From NCBI GenBank assembly GCA_052388135.1, contig JBQTIM010000084.1, forward strand, positions 1 to 7,791: a stretch of DNA of 7,791 nt, given 5' to 3'. Made by a program: the position numbers and the translations under genes. Below, piece after piece: positions 1 to 4,334 of this stretch. The number at the start of each line of letters is the position of its first letter. Position 1 is the stretch's first letter. The notes below the pieces were generated by a model, which saw only the letters and a list, made by a program, of their open reading frames with translations, made no database searches and was not told the origin of the DNA. This DNA comes from JBQTIM01 sp052388135. Lineage in GTDB: Bacteria > Elusimicrobiota > Elusimicrobia > FEN-1173.

Positions 1-343
1 CGCCGGCCGCTCGCCGCGCCAGCCCATAAACGGCGGGAACGGCCAAGGCCAGCGCCGCGCTTTGGAACAAAAGCAGCGCCGCGGCGTTTTCCCAAAGCCG
101 GAGCAACGGGACCAAAAGGAGCAGCAAGGGCGCGAAATGATCCCCCAAATAGCTGACGCGGCTGATGGAATTCTCGAAGAACCGCCCCTGGCCGGTGTTC
201 CACAGGACGTTGGCGTAGATTCCCAGGTCGTAGGCCTGGGTTTGGAGGGAGAAATGCTGGCCGGCTTTCAGCGCGGACACCGCCGCGGCGAAGAGAGCCG
301 CCAAAGGCGCCGGGCGCAGGACGGAAGAAAACATGCCGGCCAT
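1..343 (-). CDS. DUF2079-type integral membrane protein, N-terminal part (cut by window edge)
   Basis: The reverse strand opens at an ATG (341-343) and reads without a stop to the left edge, giving 114 residues of an incomplete protein. After a hydrophobic stretch (about residues 8-26) comes a conserved-looking segment, DLGIYANVLWNTGQGRFFE (39-57), then YLGDHFAPLLLL (65-76), a Leu-rich membrane segment, and a further hydrophobic helix (about 87-108). The order 'DLGIY-N-LWNT-G-R-F, LGDHF-P' is what I associate with the DUF2079 family of predicted polytopic membrane proteins, some of which resemble GT-C/PMT-like glycosyltransferases. No biochemical role can be assigned. A second in-frame ATG (332-334) is possible, and neither start has a clear Shine-Dalgarno. 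The gene is transcribed divergently from purB. The apparent + strand reading frame over this region is poor in hydrophobic segments and looks like a shadow. Confidence 0.72.
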   Translation of the reverse strand, partial: MAGMFSSVLRPAPLAALFAAAVSALKAGQHFSLQTQAYDLGIYANVLWNTGQGRFFENSISRVSYLGDHFAPLLLLLVPLLRLWENAAALLLFQSAALALAVPAVYGLARRAAG

Positions 344-441
344 TTTACAACATTCAAACCGGGCGCCCGCGGAAAAAGCCCTTGCCCTCCCGGCCCTGTT
401 GATATTTAATCTTTATACAGCGCCATGAAAGACAAAACCTC
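344..441. promoter_or_regulatory. Divergent intergenic region between DUF2079 gene and purB
   Basis: These 98 bp separate two divergently oriented genes and should hold promoters for both. The only AT-rich part is about 399-419 (TTGATATTTAATCTTTATAC), which offers -10-like hexamers on both strands (TATAAA on the minus strand at 412-417). I could not pair any of them with a convincing -35 at 16-18 bp. No riboswitch-like fold or purine operator is apparent; the space is too short for a purine riboswitch plus expression platform. Confidence 0.4.
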
Positions 442-445
442 TTGA
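425..445 (+). promoter_or_regulatory. Possible 6-codon leader ORF overlapping the purB TTG start
   Basis: An ATG at 425 opens a six-codon frame (MKDKTS) ending in TGA at 443-445. That stop overlaps the proposed purB start TTG (442-444) as TTGA. The geometry would allow terminating ribosomes to re-initiate at purB, which has a weak start codon and no obvious Shine-Dalgarno. It may be chance, as I see no good ribosome-binding site in front of this ATG either. Confidence 0.2.
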
Positions 446-1731
446 TTCCCCGCTACACACGTCCGGACATGGCCCAGCTGTGGACCGACCGGTTCCGCTG
501 GGAAACCATATTGGAAATCGAGCTCTTGGCCGCCGAGGCCATGGCTCGCCGCGGCGCCTTGGACAAAACCGCCGTCCGCGTTCTGCGCCGCCGCGCCCGG
601 GTGGACGTCGCCCGCATCCTCGAGATCGAGAAAACCGTCAAGCACGACGTCATCGCCTTCCTCACGCAAATCGAAGAACAAGCGGGCCCTTCCGCCAAAG
701 TGCTCCACGCCGGTCTGACATCCTCCGACGTCCTCGACACCGCCCTGGCTTTGCAGATGGTGAAAGCCGCCGAACTTTTGGAAGCCGGCCTGGGCGAACT
801 GCTCGCCGCCGCGAAAACCCTCGCTCTCAAGCACGAAAAGACCCTCATGATGGGCCGCAGCCACGGCGTCCACGCCGAGCCCATCACCTTCGGCTTCAAA
901 GCGGCCGGCTGGTGCGCCGAAATAAAAAGAAACTTAACAAGGCTTAACCATGTTAAAAAAGAGATAGCTTATGGTAAACTTTCCGGAGCCGTCGGCACTT
1001 TCGCTCATGTGGACATGGAGGTTGAGCAAGACGTTTGCCGCCGCCTGGGTTTGAAGCCTGAACCCGCCGCCACGCAAGTGGTCCCGCGCGACCGCCACGC
1101 GAGGTTCGTGCAAACGCTGGCTCTGGCCGGCGCGGGCCTCGAGCGCATCGCCGTGGAACTGCGCCACCTCCAGCGCACGGAAGTTTTGGAAGCGGAGGAG
1201 CCTTTCACTCCGGGGCAAAAGGGCTCCAGCGCCATGCCGCACAAGCGCAACCCCGTGGCGTCGGAGAACATTTGCGGGCTGGCCCGGCTCCTGCGCGGCT
1301 ACGCCTCGGCCGCCGTCGAAGACGTCGCTCTTTGGCACGAACGGGACATCTCGCATTCCTCCGTGGAGAGGGTGATCCTTCCGGACGCCTGCATCGCCTT
1401 GGACTTCATGATCCACCGGCTGGCGGGCGTGCTCCGCGGCCTGCAGGTTTATCCGGAACGCATGCGGGCCAACATGGAACGGACTTTGGAGATCGTCTGC
1501 TCCCAGCGGCTGGTGGTGGCCCTGACGAAAAAGGGATTGCCCAAACAAAAGGCCTACGAACTCGTGCAAAAACACGCTCAGGAGGCCTGGGTTCGCGGCG
1601 TCGGTTTCCGCGGAATGATTTCGGCCGACGCCGCCATCCGCTCCCGGCTCAGGCCCGCGGAAATCGCGGCCTGCTTCGACCCGGCGCCCTTCGTGCGAAA
1701 CGTCGGCCGCGTCCTACGGCGGGCGCTTTAG
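442..1731 (+). CDS. purB: Adenylosuccinate lyase
   Basis: The 429-residue product matches bacterial adenylosuccinate lyase in length and motifs. The enzyme acts in the cytosol, where it removes fumarate from SAICAR and from adenylosuccinate in purine synthesis. The start is TTG: the protein then begins MIPRYTRPDMAQLW, the conserved PurB N-terminus, and no in-frame ATG lies nearby upstream. Visible motifs are KHDVIAFL (67-74), GLTSSDVLDT (91-100), the catalytic-His segment GRSHGVHAEP (138-147, His141), SGAVGTFAHV (181-190) and the fumarate-lyase signature GSSAMPHKRNP (261-271) with the flexible-loop serines. The C-terminal segment CFDPAPFVRNVGRVLRRAL is typical of the family end, so the gene is full length. 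Codons 161-180 (922-981) form a strongly AT-rich island. The stop TAG (1729-1731) borrows its last base from the inverted-repeat element that follows. Confidence 0.95.
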   Translation: MIPRYTRPDMAQLWTDRFRWETILEIELLAAEAMARRGALDKTAVRVLRRRARVDVARILEIEKTVKHDVIAFLTQIEEQAGPSAKVLHAGLTSSDVLDTALALQMVKAAELLEAGLGELLAAAKTLALKHEKTLMMGRSHGVHAEPITFGFKAAGWCAEIKRNLTRLNHVKKEIAYGKLSGAVGTFAHVDMEVEQDVCRRLGLKPEPAATQVVPRDRHARFVQTLALAGAGLERIAVELRHLQRTEVLEAEEPFTPGQKGSSAMPHKRNPVASENICGLARLLRGYASAAVEDVALWHERDISHSSVERVILPDACIALDFMIHRLAGVLRGLQVYPERMRANMERTLEIVCSQRLVVALTKKGLPKQKAYELVQKHAQEAWVRGVGFRGMISADAAIRSRLRPAEIAACFDPAPFVRNVGRVLRRAL

Positions 1732-1895
1732 AGCCTGTCTCAATAACCCGCTTTGAGGAGCGAAACTTTGGATTTCGAGCCGAGCCGAAGCAAAATTTCC
1801 CGAGCATACTTGAGGAAGTATGTAAGGGAAATTTTGCGAAGGCGCAGGCCGAAAGCCAAAGTTGCAGCCCCAAATGGGGTTGTTGAGATAGGCTC
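1731..1895. repeat. MITE-like palindromic element with 19-bp terminal inverted repeats
   Basis: The left end GAGCCTGTCTCAATAACCC (1731-1749) and the right end (1877-1895) are inverted repeats agreeing at 17 of 19 positions. Both mismatches would be G-U pairs in RNA. Complementarity continues inward: AACTTTGG (1764-1771) with CCAAAGTT (1856-1863), AAAATTTCCC (1792-1801) with GGGAAATTTT (1826-1835), and CATACTT (1805-1811) with AAGTATG (1816-1822) around a 4-nt GAGG loop. The whole 165 bp can therefore fold as one long imperfect hairpin. It is flanked by TA on both sides (1729-1730, 1896-1897), as expected for a TA target-site duplication, although TA is also palindromic and could extend the inverted repeat. 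It encodes no protein. The form resembles non-autonomous elements mobilised by IS630- or IS5-type transposases, but the family is not identified. If transcribed it could terminate or process the purB message. Confidence 0.8.
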
Positions 1896-1901
1896 TATGT
1901 C

Positions 1902-2186
1902 ATGAAACTTTACGTGGACGACGTCCGGCAGCCGCCCCAGGGCTGGGAGGTGGCGCGGACGGTAAAAGAGGCCGTGGATGTCCTGGCCGCCCAAGCGGTG
2001 GAGGAAGTCAGCCTGGATTTCGTCATCGGCAGCGAAGGCGGCGACAATTTTTCGCCCGTGGCGCGGTTCATCGTCTCCATGCCGAAAGAGAAAAGGCCGC
2101 GCATCGTGCGGATTCACACGTCAAGTTCGGTGGGTGCAAGAATACTGGAATCTATATTAGAAGGAAACGTCGAAAAAATAATGTAG
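1902..2186 (+). CDS. Small protein resembling cyclic-phosphate-processing receiver (cREC) domains
   Basis: This 94-residue protein has the layout I associate with the cREC family: MKLYVDDVRQPPQGW at the N-terminus, a VKEAVDVL helix (21-28), EVSLDFVIG (35-43) where relatives have a 'SLDHDLG'-type motif, and RIVRIHTSSSVGARIL (67-82) matching an 'IHS-N-VG' type segment. The receiver-like fold and its phosphate-processing role are predictions from comparative genomics of the family, not shown here. Asp6/Asp7, Asp39 and His72 are the likely site residues. The second half of the 'HDLG' motif is lost (FVIG), so activity is uncertain. The ATG starts seven bases after the inverted-repeat element, whose terminal AGG (1890-1892) is the only Shine-Dalgarno-like match. 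It may have been in one operon with purB. Confidence 0.6.
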   Translation: MKLYVDDVRQPPQGWEVARTVKEAVDVLAAQAVEEVSLDFVIGSEGGDNFSPVARFIVSMPKEKRPRIVRIHTSSSVGARILESILEGNVEKIM

Positions 2187-2213
2187 AGTGTTTATGAAAC
2201 ATTGTTAAATCTA

Positions 2214-2242
2214 TTGACAAAAAACAAATCAAACTATATAAT
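2214..2242 (+). promoter_or_regulatory. Consensus sigma-70 promoter for the HTH-receiver/kinase operon
   Basis: A perfect -35 TTGACA (2214-2219) and perfect -10 TATAAT (2237-2242) are separated by exactly 17 bp of A-rich spacer. Transcription should start near 2249, giving a leader of about 30 nt before the ATG at 2278. The match is unusually strong for a regulatory gene. The surrounding 2187-2277 is AT-rich and holds no gene; the GTTT-ATG-AAAC sequence at 2190-2200 is a weak palindrome that might be an operator. Confidence 0.85.
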
Positions 2243-2268
2243 AAGACCAAGCTAATTTAATAACTCAA

Positions 2269-2273
2269 AGAGG
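2269..2273 (+). promoter_or_regulatory. Ribosome-binding site of the first HTH-receiver gene
   Basis: AGAGG lies 4 nt before ATG 2278 and 13 nt before the alternative in-frame ATG 2287. The spacing favours 2278, although it is slightly short. Confidence 0.5.
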
Positions 2274-2277
2274 TTAT

Positions 2278-2850
2278 ATGGGTCAAATGGATAAAGAAGT
2301 CTATACCACCTCCGAAGCGGCGCGGATCTGCCGAATCAGTCCGTCCACGCTCTTTCGGGCCATCCGAAACAACCAAATCAAAGCCTTCGCCACCCCCGGC
2401 GGCCATTACCGCATCACCCGGGAGGATTTGGACCGGTTTCTCGTTCAAAGCGGCATGCCGTCCCTTCGCTCGGCCCAGAAGCGAAGCAAAGTGTTGGTGG
2501 TGGAGGACAATCCGACCGAACTGCGCCTCATCCGCCGGCTGTTGGAAAGGGACCCCCTGCTGGACGTGCGGTCCACGGACTCGGGCTTCGAGGCGGGGTA
2601 TTTGATGAAAGCCTACCTGCCGGACCTCATTCTGCTGGACGTGTTCTTAAAGGACATGGACGGCCGCGACGTCATCCGCCTCATCCGTTCCGATCCGGAC
2701 CTCCAGTCCACGCCCATCCTGGTCATCACCGGCGCCCGGGACACCAAGGAAATCACCGATCTCCGCAAGCACGACATCCAGGACCTCATCCTCAAACCTC
2801 TCGACACGAAGACCTTCCTTTCCTCCGTCAAGGCCGCGCTGAAGGCCTGA
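2278..2850 (+). CDS. Response regulator with N-terminal MerR/excisionase-type HTH and C-terminal receiver domain
   Basis: The 190-residue protein has two domains in the reverse of the usual order. Residues 8-56 form a winged HTH of the MerR/excisionase (BldC-like) type: YTTSEAARICRISPSTLF, then the wing TPGGHYRITREDL. After a short basic linker (61-70), residues 71-190 form a complete CheY-like receiver: acidic pocket Glu76-Asp77, phospho-acceptor Asp121 (LILLDVF), switch Thr151 (VITGA) and Lys173 (LKPL). It should bind DNA through the N-terminus and accept phosphate at Asp121; its targets are unknown. The start is ATG 2278 behind AGAGG, under a consensus promoter. The kinase-like gene begins 6 bp after the stop, so the two are surely co-transcribed. 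A paralogue lies at 3744-4334; the HTH regions match at 24 of 56 positions by hand count. Confidence 0.88.
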   Translation: MGQMDKEVYTTSEAARICRISPSTLFRAIRNNQIKAFATPGGHYRITREDLDRFLVQSGMPSLRSAQKRSKVLVVEDNPTELRLIRRLLERDPLLDVRSTDSGFEAGYLMKAYLPDLILLDVFLKDMDGRDVIRLIRSDPDLQSTPILVITGARDTKEITDLRKHDIQDLILKPLDTKTFLSSVKAALKA

Positions 2851-2856
2851 CGGGCG

Positions 2857-3633
2857 ATGACCGAACCGGCCACCATCGCTTTTGCGGCGGGCGGTCTGGC
2901 CGCGGCGGGGGCGGCTCTGTGGGCCTTTCGCCGGCAGCGGGACGCCGCGCGCCGCCTGCGGCGGGAGCTGGAGGCCGAGCGAAGCCGGCTCCGCCAAGCC
3001 CTGGAGAAACTTTCCGACATGGAGCCCATGGCCCACCTCGGCGCCCTGGCCACCCGCATCGTCCACGACATGAACGGCCCCCTCACGGCCATCAAGGGTT
3101 ACGCCCAACTGATCCGCGAAACGCCCGGCCTCGACAAAGCCGTCCGTCAGGACGCCGCCACCGTCATGCAGGAGGCCGACCGTGTTTCCGTCCTGATCGA
3201 GCGCATCGCGCGCTACGCCCGGCCTGCCGCGCAGGCCGAGGAGTCCGTTTCCCTGCGGGACCTCGTGGAGAACACCTTGGGCGTTTTGTCTTTCGACGTG
3301 AAGGCCCGGGGGGTTGACTTCCAGAAGGTATTCCCCAGCGAAGATTTGCGCGTCCTGGTCCGCAGGCGCGCCATGCAGCAGGCTCTTTTTAACTCCTTCA
3401 AATGCGCCTTGGACGCGGCCGGCCCGGCCAAGCGCATGGCCGTGTCTCTGGAGCGGCATGGCCGAGAAGGCCGCCTGGAAATTCTCGCCGCCGGCGCCTC
3501 CGCCTCCGCGCCCGACCTGCAGGCCGCCCGCGACGCCCTGGAAAGCCACAAAGGCGCCATCCACTGCGAATCGAAACCGAGCGAAAGCCTCAAAATCGTC
3601 ATCCGCATCCCGTTGGCTCCCAGCCCGCAATAG
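2857..3633 (+). CDS. Membrane-anchored histidine-kinase-like protein with degenerate ATP-binding domain
   Basis: The 258-residue product starts with one likely membrane helix (about 5-23) and a charged coiled coil (25-58). A HisKA dimerisation/phospho-acceptor segment follows, LATRIVHDMNGPLTAIKGYA (64-83), with the H-box His70, and a second helix to about 122. The C-terminal part aligns with HATPase_c but is eroded. In the N box, QQALFNSFKCALDA (174-187), the first Asn (179) is kept, but the key second Asn is Cys183. No DxGxG G1 box can be found, the F and G2 boxes are also missing, and the sequence ends with an ordinary final strand (LKIVIRIPL). ATP binding is therefore doubtful. It may act as a phosphotransfer or phosphatase partner, or as a sensor scaffold for the adjacent regulators. 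There is no periplasmic sensor domain. It sits 6 bp after the first regulator in one operon. The region after its stop (3634-3743) shows no clear terminator hairpin. Confidence 0.8.
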   Translation: MTEPATIAFAAGGLAAAGAALWAFRRQRDAARRLRRELEAERSRLRQALEKLSDMEPMAHLGALATRIVHDMNGPLTAIKGYAQLIRETPGLDKAVRQDAATVMQEADRVSVLIERIARYARPAAQAEESVSLRDLVENTLGVLSFDVKARGVDFQKVFPSEDLRVLVRRRAMQQALFNSFKCALDAAGPAKRMAVSLERHGREGRLEILAAGASASAPDLQAARDALESHKGAIHCESKPSESLKIVIRIPLAPSPQ

Positions 3634-3667
3634 GTTTATCGCCAAAAACTCATCAAACATATTATTC

Positions 3668-3697
3668 TTGACTTCGAGCGCGGCCAAAACCTATACT
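3668..3697 (+). promoter_or_regulatory. Sigma-70-like promoter for the second HTH-receiver gene
   Basis: TTGACT (3668-3673) and TATACT (3692-3697) are separated by 18 bp, one mismatch each from consensus. Transcription should start near 3704, leaving about 40 nt of AT-rich leader before ATG 3744. The sequence ATCAAACAT at 3652-3660, just upstream of the -35, shares its first seven bases with 2228-2234 in the first promoter. Confidence 0.7.
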
Positions 3698-3743
3698 CTA
3701 GCTTGTATTAATTAGTTTACTCCTCTTTTCCAGCGCGGGGGAT

Positions 3744-4334
3744 ATGCGCGAAAAGATTTACACCACCTTTCAGGTCGCGGATATTTGCAACGTCAGACCG
3801 ACCACCGTCATCAAGTGGGCCAACCAAAATATCATACGCGCCTACACAACCCCCGGCGGGCACCGCCGCATCCGCCAGGCCGACCTCAGGGATTTCCTGC
3901 GCCAATACAACATTCCCGCGCCGCCCGAGCTGAGCGCCGGTCTTAAACAGGTCCTCGTGGTCGAGGACGATGCCGCCGTGGGCGCTTTGCTCCTCCGGGC
4001 GCTGGGCAAAGCGTCGGCCGAGTTGGACGTTCAACTGATCCGAGACGGCGTGGAAGCCCTCCTGGCCATCGGCCGCCGCCCGCCCGACCTGATCCTTCTG
4101 GACGTGGTCATGCCCGTCATGGACGGCCTGCAGGTCCTCAAAACCCTCCGCTCCGATCCCCGCGCGCAAAAAATCAAAGTCATCGCCATGACCGGGAAAA
4201 AGCTGAACTCAGAGGACTTGGGCTTTGTCGAGAAACGAGCCGATGCTTTCTTTTTTAAGCCGCTCAAAATCAAGGAGGTCGCATGGAAAGCGCTGGAACT
4301 CATGGGGCTGGAAGAGACGGCGGCCACACGGTAA
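3744..4334 (+). CDS. Second HTH-receiver response regulator (paralogue of the gene at 2278)
   Basis: The 196-residue protein repeats the architecture of the first regulator. The MerR/excisionase-type HTH is at residues 5-53 (YTTFQVADICNVRPTTVIKW, wing TPGGHRRIRQADL), followed by a linker rich in Pro and Ala. The receiver (69-190) has Glu74-Asp75-Asp76, phospho-acceptor Asp120 (LILLDVVMPVMDG), Thr150 (AMTGK) and Lys172 (FKPL), so it looks fully competent for phosphorylation. The wing is nearly identical to that of the paralogue, but the putative recognition helix differs (PTTVIKWAN versus PSTLFRAIR), so the two may read different operators. The start ATG follows GGGGGAT, and the gene has its own promoter. 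Its last 52 bases overlap the start of the ThDP enzyme, with that gene's Shine-Dalgarno inside this coding sequence, which suggests translational coupling. Confidence 0.88.
   Translation: MREKIYTTFQVADICNVRPTTVIKWANQNIIRAYTTPGGHRRIRQADLRDFLRQYNIPAPPELSAGLKQVLVVEDDAAVGALLLRALGKASAELDVQLIRDGVEALLAIGRRPPDLILLDVVMPVMDGLQVLKTLRSDPRAQKIKVIAMTGKKLNSEDLGFVEKRADAFFFKPLKIKEVAWKALELMGLEETAATR
4272..4278 (+). promoter_or_regulatory. Strong Shine-Dalgarno of the ThDP enzyme inside the upstream gene
   Basis: AAGGAGG sits 4 nt before ATG 4283 and lies within the coding sequence of the second HTH-receiver gene. It decides the start of the ThDP enzyme: no other in-frame start codon near the conserved N-terminal domain has a comparable site. 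Confidence 0.75.

Noticed and set aside
62..409. A + strand frame of 115 codons at the left end
   Set aside because: Its product is charged and low-complexity; the minus strand in the same place encodes conserved membrane-protein motifs.
344..441. Purine riboswitch or PurR-type operator before purB
   Set aside because: The space is short and no three-way-junction fold or recognisable operator palindrome is seen.
3634..3743. Rho-independent terminator between the kinase-like gene and the second regulator
   Set aside because: No stable GC stem followed by a T-run is visible; only a promoter is supported here.
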